Shown here: positions 33,297-41,622 of the stretch, in pieces
How the letters are laid out: each line of letters opens with the position of its first letter
How positions within the stretch are numbered: position 1 is the first letter of the stretch
Origin: JASHPR01 sp963833885
Lineage (GTDB): Bacteria; Actinomycetota; Actinomycetes; Streptosporangiales; Streptosporangiaceae
Assembly: GCA_963833885.1 (NCBI GenBank)
Contig: CAWHZU010000031.1
Span: 1-64,000 of the forward strand
DNA: 64,000 nt
Reading direction: 5' to 3'
Program-made: the position numbers and the translations under genes
Notes under the pieces: model-generated
The model's database searches: none
The model's input: only the letters and a program-made list of their open reading frames with translations
Told to the model about the DNA's origin: nothing

Positions 33297-34748
33297 ATGA
33301 GTGTTCCGTTCTCGGAGACCAAGGCCCCGGAATCGCCGGAGCGGCTGCACCGCGGCGCCCTCGGCCTGGTAGACATCTCCGCCTCGACGATGGCGAACAT
33401 CGGCCCGGCCTACAGCTTCTACTTCGCCTTCGCCGGGATCGTAATCGCGGCCGGCCTCGCCTCGCCGCTGGTCGTGCTCGTCGCCGCCGTCGCCATCGCG
33501 CTGCTCGGCAACACGCTGTCGCAGTTCTCCCGGGCGCAGCCGTCGACCGGCGGGTTCATCACCTTCGTGGGCAAGACGTTCGGCGGCACCAGCGCGGTGA
33601 CCACCGCGCTGGTGGCCGGGGCCGGGTACATCATCGCCATCTCGTCGGTCCTGGTCATCTCCGGCGGGTTCCTGTCGATCATGATCAAGTTCTACACGGG
33701 CACGAACGTCCCCTGGATCATCTTCTCCGCCATCTTCACCGCCGGCGCCATGTTCATGATGTTCCGCGGCGTGGCCGTGTCCACCAAGCTGGCCGGCTTC
33801 TTCTTCGCCTTCGAGTTGGTGGTGCTGCTGGTCGTGTCCATCGCCGTGCTGATCAAGAACGGCGGCCACCTCAGCTCCGTGCCGTTCCAGCCCAGCCACA
33901 TCACCAACCACTTCAGCGGCCTGGCCCTCGCCTTCCCGCTGGCCATCTACCTGTTCATCGGCTGGGAGAACTCGGCGGCGCTGGCCGAGGAGACCACCAA
34001 CCCGCGGCGCAACGTGCCCCGGGCCGTGTTCCTGTCGATCGCCCTCATGGCCGTCCTGTACCTGCTGGTGGCCTACGCCACGGTCACCGGCTTCCACTAC
34101 AACGCCACGGCGCTCGAGGCACCCCTCATCCCGTTCATCGCCGTCGCCCACAGCGTGGCGGCCTGGCTGGCCTTCATCGCGTACCTGGCCGGGCTGACCT
34201 CCACCCTGGGCGTGCTCATTGCCGCGGTAAACTCCCAGTGCCGGCTGATCTTCAACGCCGGCCGCGAGGGCTTGCTGCCGCGCTGGATCGGCTACGTCCA
34301 CCCAGTCCGCCGGACGCCGGTCAACGCCATCATCGCCTTCGTCGGCATCGCCGGGGCCATCACCCTGGTCTGGGCGCTCGGCCACTGGATCGGCGGGACC
34401 GGCAACAGCCTGGACGCGCTGACCTTCTTCTTCGAGTCCAGCACGATGGGCACGATCCTGATTCTGTTCGTGTACCTGGCGGCCAACGTGGCCCTGCCGT
34501 TCTACTACCGCAAGTACCGGCCGGCCGAGTTCAACATCATCAAGCACCTCGTGCTGCCGGTCCTCGCCATAGTCGTGGTCGCCGTCCCGATCTACTACCT
34601 GTTCAAGCCGCCGCAGCCCCAGCCGTACGACTGGTTCCCGTGGGTCGCCGTGGGCCTCATCGTGGTGTTCGTCCTCTACTCGATCTGGCTGGTCAGGCGC
34701 GACCCGGGCCTGGGCGACCGGGTCGGCTCGATCGTCGCCGACGAATAA
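33297..34748 (+). CDS. APC-superfamily amino acid/amine permease
   Basis: A 483-aa membrane transporter with about 12 hydrophobic helices. The N-terminal hallmark is the helix-1 break STMANIGPAYSFYFAFAGI, and helix 6 contains LFIGWENSAALAEETTNPRRNVPRAV, typical of the APC family. It probably takes up an amino acid or amine by proton symport. The next gene encodes a copper amine oxidase, which suggests the cargo is a primary amine (inference). A LacI-type site and a terminator-like hairpin flank it. Confidence 0.9.
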   Translation: MSVPFSETKAPESPERLHRGALGLVDISASTMANIGPAYSFYFAFAGIVIAAGLASPLVVLVAAVAIALLGNTLSQFSRAQPSTGGFITFVGKTFGGTSAVTTALVAGAGYIIAISSVLVISGGFLSIMIKFYTGTNVPWIIFSAIFTAGAMFMMFRGVAVSTKLAGFFFAFELVVLLVVSIAVLIKNGGHLSSVPFQPSHITNHFSGLALAFPLAIYLFIGWENSAALAEETTNPRRNVPRAVFLSIALMAVLYLLVAYATVTGFHYNATALEAPLIPFIAVAHSVAAWLAFIAYLAGLTSTLGVLIAAVNSQCRLIFNAGREGLLPRWIGYVHPVRRTPVNAIIAFVGIAGAITLVWALGHWIGGTGNSLDALTFFFESSTMGTILILFVYLAANVALPFYYRKYRPAEFNIIKHLVLPVLAIVVVAVPIYYLFKPPQPQPYDWFPWVAVGLIVVFVLYSIWLVRRDPGLGDRVGSIVADE

Positions 34749-34762
34749 CCCGCGGCACCAGG

Positions 34763-34788
34763 CCGCCCGGCCGAGCCGGACCGGGCGG
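34763..34788 (+). terminator. Hairpin between permease and amine oxidase genes
   Basis: An 8-bp stem, CCGCCCGG/CCGGGCGG, with a 10-nt loop, 14 nt after the permease stop. It may only attenuate, since the next gene has the same orientation. Confidence 0.45.
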
Positions 34789-34862
34789 AGGCGTTGCGTA
34801 ACAGGCACTCTTGGGGGTTCCGATGACCGACACCGAGATCCGGCCGACCGCAGACGCCCGAG

Positions 34863-36755
34863 GTGCCCGCGCATCCGCTGGACCCGGCGACCGGCGCCGA
34901 GTTCCTGGCCGGGCGGGAGATCCTCGCCGCGGGCGGCCTGCTCGGCGACTCGGACCGGTTCGCCTACTACGGCCTGGCCGAGCCGCCCAAGGACGAGGTG
35001 CTGGCCGGTCGGCCGGACCGGCGGCTGCGGGCGTTCCTGCTGAACGTGGCGACCGGCCGGTCCGCGGACGTGGTCGTGTCCCTCGGCGAGGGCCGGGTGG
35101 TGTCGCACCGGGTGCTCGACACTGCAGCCGACGGCCAGCTGCCGATCATCAACGAGGACTTCGGCGTGATCGAGGACGTGGTCCGCGCCGACCCGGAGTG
35201 GCGGGCAGCGATGGCCAGGCGCGGCCTGACCGACGTCAGCAAGATCCGGGCGCTGCCGCAGACCGCGGGGGCGTTCGGCCAGGGCGACGACCACCGCCGG
35301 TTCGTCCGGGTGCTGGCGTTCCGCCAGGAGCAGGAGCACGACTACATCTGGGCGCATCCCGTGGACGGGGTCGCCGCGTACGTCGACCTGGTCGAGCGCA
35401 AGGTGTTCAAGGTCGCCGACGAGTTCCAGCGCCCCGTGCCCGCCGAATCCGGCGACTACGACGACCCGGCGGTGCGCGGCCCGCTGCGGGAGGGCCTGCG
35501 GCCGATCGAGATCACCCAGCCAGAAGGGCCCAGCTTCACCCTGGACGGCCACCGGCTGCGCTGGCAGGGCTGGTCCATGCGGGTCGGCTTCGACGCGCGG
35601 GAGGGCCTGATCCTGCACCAGATCAGCCTGGACGACGCCGGCCGGGCCCGGCCGGTCGCCTACCGCGCGTCCATCGCGGAACTGGTCGTGCCGTACGGCG
35701 ATCCGCGGTTCCGGTACTGGCAGACGTATTTCGACGCGGGCGAGTACCTGCTCGGCAAGTGGACCAACTCGCTGCAGCGCGGCTGCGACTGCCTGGGCGA
35801 GATCGCGTACCTGGACGCCACGCTGCCGGACGACTTCGGCGAGCCGCAGGAGATCCGCAACGCGATCTGCATCCACGAGGAGGACTTCGGCATCCTCTGG
35901 AAGCACACCGACGTCTTCAACGGCTCCGCGCAGACCCGCCGGCAGCGCCGCCTGGTCGTCTCGTCGTGGGCCACGGTCGGCAACTACGACTACGGCTTCT
36001 ACTGGTACTTCTACCTGGACGGCACTATCGAGCACGAGGTCAAGATGTCCGGCGCGCTGTTCACCGCCGCCTACCCGGGCGGCGATGACCGGCACGCCGA
36101 GGAGGTCGCCCCGGGCCTGGGCGGGCCGGTGCACCAGCACCTGTTCTGCGCGCGGCTGGACATGACCGTAGACGGCGTGGCCAACGCCGTCGACGAGGTC
36201 GATCTCAGCGGTCTGCCGGTCGGCCCGGAAAACCCGTACGGGAACGCCATCGCCCGGACCGTGACCCGGCTGCACAGCGAGGCGCAGGCCGTGCGGCGGT
36301 GCGACGCGGCGCGGGCGCGCACCTGGCGGGTGGTCAGCACTGAGCGGGTCAACCGGTACGGCCGGCCCACCGGTTACACGCTGTACCCGGAGGGCGCGCC
36401 GGTGCTGCTGGCCGACCCGTCGTCGCCGCTGCGCGCGCGGGCCGGCTTCGCCGCCAACCACCTGTGGGTGACCAGGTACGACCCGGCGCAGCGGTACCCG
36501 GCGGGCGACTTCGTCAACCAGCATCCGGGTGGGGCGGGCCTGCCCGCCTACGTGGCCGCGGACCGGGACATCGACGGCGCGGACATCGTGCTGTGGCACA
36601 CGTTCGGGCCGACGCACTTCCCGCGCCCGGAGGACTGGCCGGTGATGCCGGTGGCCCGGTGCGGGTTCACGCTGAAGCCGACCGGCTTCTTCGACCGCAA
36701 CCCGGCACTCGACGTCCCGCCGCCGGACGGCCACTGCGCCGGGCCCGACGGCTGA
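34863..36755 (+). CDS. Copper-containing primary amine oxidase
   Basis: A 630-aa quinoprotein oxidising primary amines to aldehydes, ammonia and hydrogen peroxide. The topaquinone precursor is Tyr375 in TVGNYDYG, the catalytic base is Asp291 in YFDAGEY, and the copper ligands are His424, His426 (HQHLF) and His585 (THFPRPEDWPVMP). It has no signal peptide, so it is probably cytosolic. GTG 34863 has no ribosome site. An ATG at 34823 with GGGGG upstream lies in another frame (MTDTEIRPTADA) and would join this frame if one C near 34857 were removed, so the true N-terminus may be about 14 residues longer and the sequence may carry a frameshift. Probably works with the upstream permease. Confidence 0.92.
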   Translation: MPAHPLDPATGAEFLAGREILAAGGLLGDSDRFAYYGLAEPPKDEVLAGRPDRRLRAFLLNVATGRSADVVVSLGEGRVVSHRVLDTAADGQLPIINEDFGVIEDVVRADPEWRAAMARRGLTDVSKIRALPQTAGAFGQGDDHRRFVRVLAFRQEQEHDYIWAHPVDGVAAYVDLVERKVFKVADEFQRPVPAESGDYDDPAVRGPLREGLRPIEITQPEGPSFTLDGHRLRWQGWSMRVGFDAREGLILHQISLDDAGRARPVAYRASIAELVVPYGDPRFRYWQTYFDAGEYLLGKWTNSLQRGCDCLGEIAYLDATLPDDFGEPQEIRNAICIHEEDFGILWKHTDVFNGSAQTRRQRRLVVSSWATVGNYDYGFYWYFYLDGTIEHEVKMSGALFTAAYPGGDDRHAEEVAPGLGGPVHQHLFCARLDMTVDGVANAVDEVDLSGLPVGPENPYGNAIARTVTRLHSEAQAVRRCDAARARTWRVVSTERVNRYGRPTGYTLYPEGAPVLLADPSSPLRARAGFAANHLWVTRYDPAQRYPAGDFVNQHPGGAGLPAYVAADRDIDGADIVLWHTFGPTHFPRPEDWPVMPVARCGFTLKPTGFFDRNPALDVPPPDGHCAGPDG

Positions 36756-36782
36756 GCCGGGCCCGACGGCTGAGCCGGGCCT

Positions 36783-36807
36783 GGCGGCTCAGGCGGCCTC
36801 AGCCGCC
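36783..36807 (+). terminator. Hairpin after the amine oxidase gene
   Basis: GGCGGCT pairs with AGCCGCC, and an inner AGG pairs with CCT. It lies about 28 nt after the stop and marks the end of the permease-oxidase unit. Confidence 0.5.
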
Positions 36808-36831
36808 CCGGCCAGGAAAGATCTGATCACA

Positions 36832-36918
36832 AGACGTCACTTGGGCCACAGCTTCACCCCGGCGTCCGGCAGAATGGCGTCTCGCCTTCGGGTATGCCTC
36901 AGGAGGGCTAGACGTCTA
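36832..36918. promoter_or_regulatory. Two AGACGTC sites in front of the GntR regulator
   Basis: AGACGTC occurs at 36832-36838. The perfect 10-bp palindrome TAGACGTCTA occurs at 36909-36918, between the AGGAGG ribosome site and the ATG. The position suggests autorepression by the encoded GntR protein, though the spacing of 14 nt between the ribosome site and ATG is long. Confidence 0.45.
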
Positions 36919-36920
36919 CT

Positions 36921-37712
36921 ATGAGCGCCCCTACCGACCCGGTGTATCTCCGGGTGCTTGAGGACCTCCGCGAGCGGATCCGCGGCGGCGTGCTGCCGCC
37001 GGGTGCGCGGGTGCCGTCCCGGAACGCGATCATCGCCAACTACGGCGTCGGGGAGACCGCCGCCAAGCACGCCCTGCAGGTCCTGGCCAGCGAGGGCCTC
37101 ATCGAGGCCAGGACCGGGTCGGGCTCGTACGTGCGCCGGGCGCCTGCCGCCAGCTACCTGGAGCACGACCGGCTGCACTTCCCCGGCTCGCCGTTCGGCC
37201 TGGATGAACGGGCCCCGGACACCGGCGGCAGCGGGCCGCATTCGGCGCGCCGGCTGGCCTGGGAGCATCAGACCGAGCACGTGGTGCCGCCGCCGTACAT
37301 CGCGCGGCGGCTCGGCCTGGAGCCCGGCGTCGACCGGGTCATGACCACCAGGTACCTGCTGACCGCCGACGCCGAGCCGGTGCAGCTGGCCACGAGCTAC
37401 GAGCCCGACCGGATCACCGCCGACACCCCGGTCGCGCTGCCGGAGCAGGGCCCGCTCGCCGGGCGCGGGGTGATCGAGCGGCTGGCCTCGATCGGGATCA
37501 AGGTGGACGAGGTCGTCGAGGAGGTGTCGGTGCGGCCCTCGCTGCGCTCGGAGTCTGCCGCGCTGGGCCTGCCCGCCGGGGCCCCGGCGCTGGTCATCGA
37601 GCGGCTGCACCTGGCGTCCGGCGAGCCGGTCGAGGCCGGGGAGATCGTCATCGCCGCGGACAGGTTCCGGCTCAGGTACCGGTTCGCCGAGCCCGCGGGC
37701 GGTCAGCCGTGA
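36921..37712 (+). CDS. GntR/HutC-family transcriptional regulator (UTRA effector domain)
   Basis: A 263-aa regulator. The winged helix is VYLRVLEDLRERIRGGVLPPGARVPSRNAI with recognition part NYGVGETAAKHALQVL, followed by a UTRA ligand domain from about residue 110 to the end (LIERLHLASGEPVEAGEIVIAADRF). AGGAGG is 14 nt upstream. The stop overlaps the next start (GTGA), coupling it to the acetyltransferase. It probably senses an amine or a related metabolite and controls this locus (inference). Confidence 0.92.
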   Translation: MSAPTDPVYLRVLEDLRERIRGGVLPPGARVPSRNAIIANYGVGETAAKHALQVLASEGLIEARTGSGSYVRRAPAASYLEHDRLHFPGSPFGLDERAPDTGGSGPHSARRLAWEHQTEHVVPPPYIARRLGLEPGVDRVMTTRYLLTADAEPVQLATSYEPDRITADTPVALPEQGPLAGRGVIERLASIGIKVDEVVEEVSVRPSLRSESAALGLPAGAPALVIERLHLASGEPVEAGEIVIAADRFRLRYRFAEPAGGQP

Positions 37713-38224
37713 TCAGGCCTCGCCCCGGTGACGTCGCCGCGATCCACCGGCTGGCCCGCGAGCTCGCCGAGTACGAGAACTCCCTGGAACAGGTTGTGGC
37801 CTCGGAGGACGACCTGCGGCGCGCCTTGTTCGGCGAGCAGCCTGCGGTGTTCGCGCACGTGGCCGTCCACGACGGCGCGGTGGCCGGGTTCGCGCTGTGG
37901 TTCCTCAACTTCTCGACCTGGACCGGCAGGCACGGAATCTACCTGGAGGACCTGTACGTGACGCCGCAACTGCGCGGGCACGGGTACGGCAAGGCGCTGC
38001 TCGCCGAGCTGGCCAGGATCTGCGTCGAACGCGGCTACGCCAGGTTCGAGTGGGCGGTGCTGGACTGGAACACGCCCGCGATCGGCTTCTACCGGGCGCT
38101 GGGCGCGGCCGCGATGGACGAGTGGACGGTGCAGCGCCTGGCCGGCCCGGCGCTGGACGCGGTGGCCAGCCAGGCGCCCGTCGGCAAGGAGCCGGATCAG
38201 GCCGCCGGGGACCCGCCGAGATAG
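37709..38224 (+). CDS. GNAT acetyltransferase resembling diamine/spermidine N-acetyltransferase
   Basis: A 171-aa GNAT enzyme. The acetyl-CoA motif is RGHGYGKAL; the SSAT-like features are GIYLEDLYV, an aspartate-asparagine block WAVLDWNTPAIGFYRALGA, and STWTGRHG near the start. This fits spermidine/spermine or diamine acetylation. A GTG start lies inside the GntR stop. Together with the copper amine oxidase and permease it suggests polyamine catabolism. Its 3' end overlaps livF by 28 nt on the other strand. Confidence 0.82.
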   Translation: MIRPRPGDVAAIHRLARELAEYENSLEQVVASEDDLRRALFGEQPAVFAHVAVHDGAVAGFALWFLNFSTWTGRHGIYLEDLYVTPQLRGHGYGKALLAELARICVERGYARFEWAVLDWNTPAIGFYRALGAAAMDEWTVQRLAGPALDAVASQAPVGKEPDQAAGDPPR

Positions 38225-38934
38225 AGCGCGCCGATCTCCGGATGCCCGAGCACCTGCTCGCCGGTTCCGGCGAGGCGCACCCGCCCGTTCTCCATGACCA
38301 CGCCGTGCGTGGACAGCCGCAGGCCGGCCCGGGCGTTCTGCTCGACGAGCAGGATCGTCTTGCCGCGGGCGTTCATCATCCGGACGGCGTCAAAGACGGA
38401 CCTGAGCACCTTCGGGGACAGGCCCATCGACGGCTCGTCCAGGATCACCAGCGCCGGGTCGAGCATCAGGCAGCGGGCGAACTCCACCAGCCGCTGCTCC
38501 CCGCCGGACAGGGCGCCCGCCTTCTTCCGGCTCCAGTACGCGACCTGCGGGAACGTCTGCTCGATGTCGGCGCGCCTGCGGGCGATCAGCGCCCGGTCCC
38601 TGATCGTGTAGCCGCCGAGCTCGATGTTCTCCCGGACGGTCATGTCCCGGAACAGGCTGTGGTTCTGCGGCACGTGCACCAGGCCGGCGTCCAGGATCTG
38701 CCGCGGGCTCTTGCCGACCAGCGGCTCGCCGCGGAACGTGATGCTGCCCCGGCGGGGCCGCAGCAGCCCGCTGATGGTCGCGAGCAGGGTGGACTTCCCG
38801 GCGCCGTTCGGCCCGACGACGCAGGTGATCCCGCCCTCCGCCACGGTCATCGACACCTCGTGCAGCACGTCCCCGCCGCCGTACCCGGAGACCAGGCCGT
38901 CCACGACGAGAGCCGGCTCACCCGGGGCCGGCAT
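38197..38934 (-). CDS. livF: Branched-chain-amino-acid-type ABC transporter ATPase LivF
   Basis: A 245-aa ABC ATPase. Walker A is GPNGAGKST, the signature ALSGGEQRLVE, and Walker B VILDEPSMGLS. Together with livG it powers the LivHM permease. Last of the operon; the start overlaps the livG stop. Length and order are those of HAAT-type importers. Confidence 0.93.
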   Translation of the reverse strand: MPAPGEPALVVDGLVSGYGGGDVLHEVSMTVAEGGITCVVGPNGAGKSTLLATISGLLRPRRGSITFRGEPLVGKSPRQILDAGLVHVPQNHSLFRDMTVRENIELGGYTIRDRALIARRRADIEQTFPQVAYWSRKKAGALSGGEQRLVEFARCLMLDPALVILDEPSMGLSPKVLRSVFDAVRMMNARGKTILLVEQNARAGLRLSTHGVVMENGRVRLAGTGEQVLGHPEIGALYLGGSPAA

Positions 38935-39685
38935 CGTCGTCCTCCTCCGTGATGCCGAGATAGGCGTCGAGAACCCGCTGGTCGCTCCTGATGATCGCGG
39001 GTGGGCCGGACGCCACCACGGTCCCGTAGTCCAGCACCGTGACGTGGCCGCACAGGCTCATCACGAAGTCCATGTTGTGCTCCACGATGAGGAAGGTCTT
39101 GCCCGCCGCGTTGAGCTCCCGGATCCGCCCGGCGAGGTGCTGGATGAGCGACGGGTTCACCCCGCCGGCCTCGTCGAGCAGCACGATCGCGGGATCGGCC
39201 ACCAGAACGTAGGACAGCTCGAGCAGCTTGCGCTGCCCGTAGGACAGCGTGTCGGCGAGCGCCGCTGCGTGGTCGGCGATGCCGGTGAACTCCAGCAGTT
39301 CGATGGCGCGCCGCCGCTCCGCGTTGCCGCCCGCCCTGGCCAGCGGGTTGCGGGTACGCGCCACGCCGTGCTGCGCGGCGATGAGCATGTTCTCCAGCAC
39401 GGTCAGCCGGGGGAAGATCCGGGTGAGCTGGAAGGTCCGGCCGATGCCGAGCGCGAACACCCGCTGCGGCGGCCGGTTCGTGATCTTCTTGTCGCCGAGG
39501 TAGACGTCGCCGGAGTCGACCCGCTCGAACCCGGTCATGATGTTGAACAGGGTCGTCTTGCCCGATCCGTTCGGCCCGATCAGGCCGGCGATCGTGCCCT
39601 GCTCGACCTCGACCGTGCAGTCCTGCAGCGCCTGGACGCCGCCGAAAGCCTTGGCCACGCCCTCGGCCCTGAGCAGGGCGGTCAC
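38918..39685 (-). CDS. livG: Branched-chain-amino-acid-type ABC transporter ATPase LivG
   Basis: A 255-aa ABC ATPase. Walker A is GPNGSGKTT, the signature is LSYGQRKLLEL, and Walker B is IVLLDEAGGVNP. The GTG at 39685 overlaps the livM stop (GTGA), which settles the start over longer upstream frames. Confidence 0.93.
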   Translation of the reverse strand: MTALLRAEGVAKAFGGVQALQDCTVEVEQGTIAGLIGPNGSGKTTLFNIMTGFERVDSGDVYLGDKKITNRPPQRVFALGIGRTFQLTRIFPRLTVLENMLIAAQHGVARTRNPLARAGGNAERRRAIELLEFTGIADHAAALADTLSYGQRKLLELSYVLVADPAIVLLDEAGGVNPSLIQHLAGRIRELNAAGKTFLIVEHNMDFVMSLCGHVTVLDYGTVVASGPPAIIRSDQRVLDAYLGITEEDDDAGPG

Positions 39686-40716
39686 GGCGCGGCCTGCCCG
39701 GCGTGCCCGGCCTGGGGCACTGCCTCGCGGGCGGGTGCCCGGCGGCGCCGGGCTCGCAGTGCGTCGATCCGCTCCGCCGCGGTGGGTATCACACCGCGCG
39801 GCAGACCCAGGATCACGGCCAGGAACAGCACGCCGAGCAGGATCTCGCTCAGGTACTCGTTGGTGTACTGCAGCGTGAGCCACTGCTGGGTTGGCTCGAT
39901 GATCAGCGCGCCGAGCAGCGGCCCGGAGAGCGTGCCGAGCCCGCCGAAGAACGCCATCACCACGACCGAGAGGTCGAACAGCGGGTCGAAGGCGAACTGG
40001 GGTATGGCCTGGCCGATGAAGTAGAACCAGAGCCCGCCCGCCATCCCGGTCACGATCGCCGAGATTACGAACGCGGCCAGCTTCACCGGCATGGGGCGGA
40101 CGCCCAGGCCCGCCGCCCGGTCCTCGTCATCCCTGATGGCCCGCAGCTGCAGGCCGAAGCGCGACCTGCGGATCAGCCAGGACGCCGCGGTCGTGGCCAC
40201 GAGCAGGGCGAGCGCGATGTAGTAGAACGGGTCGTTGAACGTCGCGGCGGCCCAGTTCGGTGACGGCGCCAGGATGCCGCTGGATCCGCCGGTCCAGGAC
40301 AGGTTGGTGGCGGTCAGCTGCGCGATGAAGAAGAACGCGATCGTGATCACCACGAACGTGTGCCGCCTGACCCGCAGCGCGATGAGCCCCAGCGGCACCG
40401 AGAGCGCCGCCGCCACGCCGCCGGCCAGCGGCAGCAGCGCAAAGACCGGGTCCCCGTTCAGCTGCCAGGCCCTGGCGGCAATGCCGACCGTGTAGGCCCC
40501 GGCGCCGAAGAACACCGCGTGCCCGAGCGAGATGTAGCCGGAGTAGCCGGAGAAGATGTTCCAGGCCACGGCGGCCGCGGCGAAGATCAGCGTGTCCACG
40601 GCGATGGTGGTTATGGTTGCGTTGCTGACGGCCAGCGGGAACACGGCGAGCACCGCGAGGACGACAAGGGCGCCGCCGCCGCGCTGGATTACGGTACCTG
40701 CCGCCTGCGCGCTCAC
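39682..40716 (-). CDS. livM: Branched-chain-amino-acid-type ABC transporter permease LivM
   Basis: A 344-aa integral membrane permease with about 9-10 helices. The HAAT signature is GYSGYISLGHAVFFGAGAYT, and the cytoplasmic EAA-like loop is RSRFGLQLRAIRDDEDRAAGLGV. GTG start at 40716 within the livH stop. A basic C-terminal tail (RIDALRARRRRAP) is cytoplasmic. Confidence 0.93.
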   Translation of the reverse strand: MSAQAAGTVIQRGGGALVVLAVLAVFPLAVSNATITTIAVDTLIFAAAAVAWNIFSGYSGYISLGHAVFFGAGAYTVGIAARAWQLNGDPVFALLPLAGGVAAALSVPLGLIALRVRRHTFVVITIAFFFIAQLTATNLSWTGGSSGILAPSPNWAAATFNDPFYYIALALLVATTAASWLIRRSRFGLQLRAIRDDEDRAAGLGVRPMPVKLAAFVISAIVTGMAGGLWFYFIGQAIPQFAFDPLFDLSVVVMAFFGGLGTLSGPLLGALIIEPTQQWLTLQYTNEYLSEILLGVLFLAVILGLPRGVIPTAAERIDALRARRRRAPAREAVPQAGHAGQAAP

Positions 40717-41594
40717 TGTGCCCTCGCCGGGGCCCGCCCGAACAGGCCGGATGGGCGGATCGCCAGCACCAGCACCAGGGCCACGTAGAACACCACCACC
40801 GCCCAGTCCGGCGACCAGATGTCGACCAGCGCCTCGGCCGTGGTCATGAACATGGCAGCGGCCAGCGCCCCGCCGATGCTGCCGAGGCCGCCGAGGATGA
40901 TGATCGCGAGCAGCCGGGAGATCAGGTCGTAGCCGCTGTTCGGGTTGAAGCCGCCGCTCGTGGCGCCGAACATCATGCCGCCAACGGCGGTGACCGCCAC
41001 CCCGATCCCGAACGTCACCGCCGCGACCCGGTTGACGTTGATCCCGATCAGCCGGGCGGCCATCTGGTCCTGCATGGTGGCGCGCACGCTGCGGCCGAAC
41101 CTGGTGCGGTACAGCAGCAGGTACAGCGCCGCCACGCAGGCGACGGCGAGGGTGAACCCGTACAGGTAGATGTCCGGCAGGTAGAAGCCGAACAGATGCA
41201 CGCTCGAGGTGACATACGACGCGTTGAGCACCACGTAGTTGGGCCCGAAGATCCGGTACAGCAGCCCTTCGATGATCAGCGCCACCGCGTACGCGGCGAG
41301 CAGCGACATCGACGCGCGGTCCCGCCCACGCAGCGGCCTGATGAACAGCCACTGGATCGCGACGCCGATCACGAACATCGCCGGGACGGTGATCAGCAGC
41401 CCGACGAACAGGTCGATGTGCAGGTGCACGGAGAGCACGTAGCTGAGATAGGCACCGAGGACCACGAGGATGCCCTGCGCGATGTTGATGATGTCGAGCA
41501 CGCCGAAGATCAGCGTCAGCCCGACGGCCATCAGCGCGTAGACCCCGCCGCCGAGGATGCCATCGGCGATGGCCTCGTAGATCTGCCGTCCCAT
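40713..41594 (-). CDS. livH: Branched-chain-amino-acid-type ABC transporter permease LivH
   Basis: A 293-aa membrane permease with about 8 helices. The family features are GVYALMAVGLTLIFGVLDIINIAQG near the N-terminus and the loop TRFGRSVRATMQDQMAARLIGI. It pairs with LivM. Confidence 0.93.
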   Translation of the reverse strand: MGRQIYEAIADGILGGGVYALMAVGLTLIFGVLDIINIAQGILVVLGAYLSYVLSVHLHIDLFVGLLITVPAMFVIGVAIQWLFIRPLRGRDRASMSLLAAYAVALIIEGLLYRIFGPNYVVLNASYVTSSVHLFGFYLPDIYLYGFTLAVACVAALYLLLYRTRFGRSVRATMQDQMAARLIGINVNRVAAVTFGIGVAVTAVGGMMFGATSGGFNPNSGYDLISRLLAIIILGGLGSIGGALAAAMFMTTAEALVDIWSPDWAVVVFYVALVLVLAIRPSGLFGRAPARAQ

Positions 41595-41622
41595 CCCAGC
41601 TCCGTGCGTTCCGCGGGCCGGG

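Noticed and set aside
33240..36734. 1164-codon open frame on the minus strand across the permease and amine oxidase genes
   Set aside because: It is an antisense shadow of two well-supported genes, is rich in His/Asp/Glu/Val repeats expected from reversed high-GC codons, and shows no domain.
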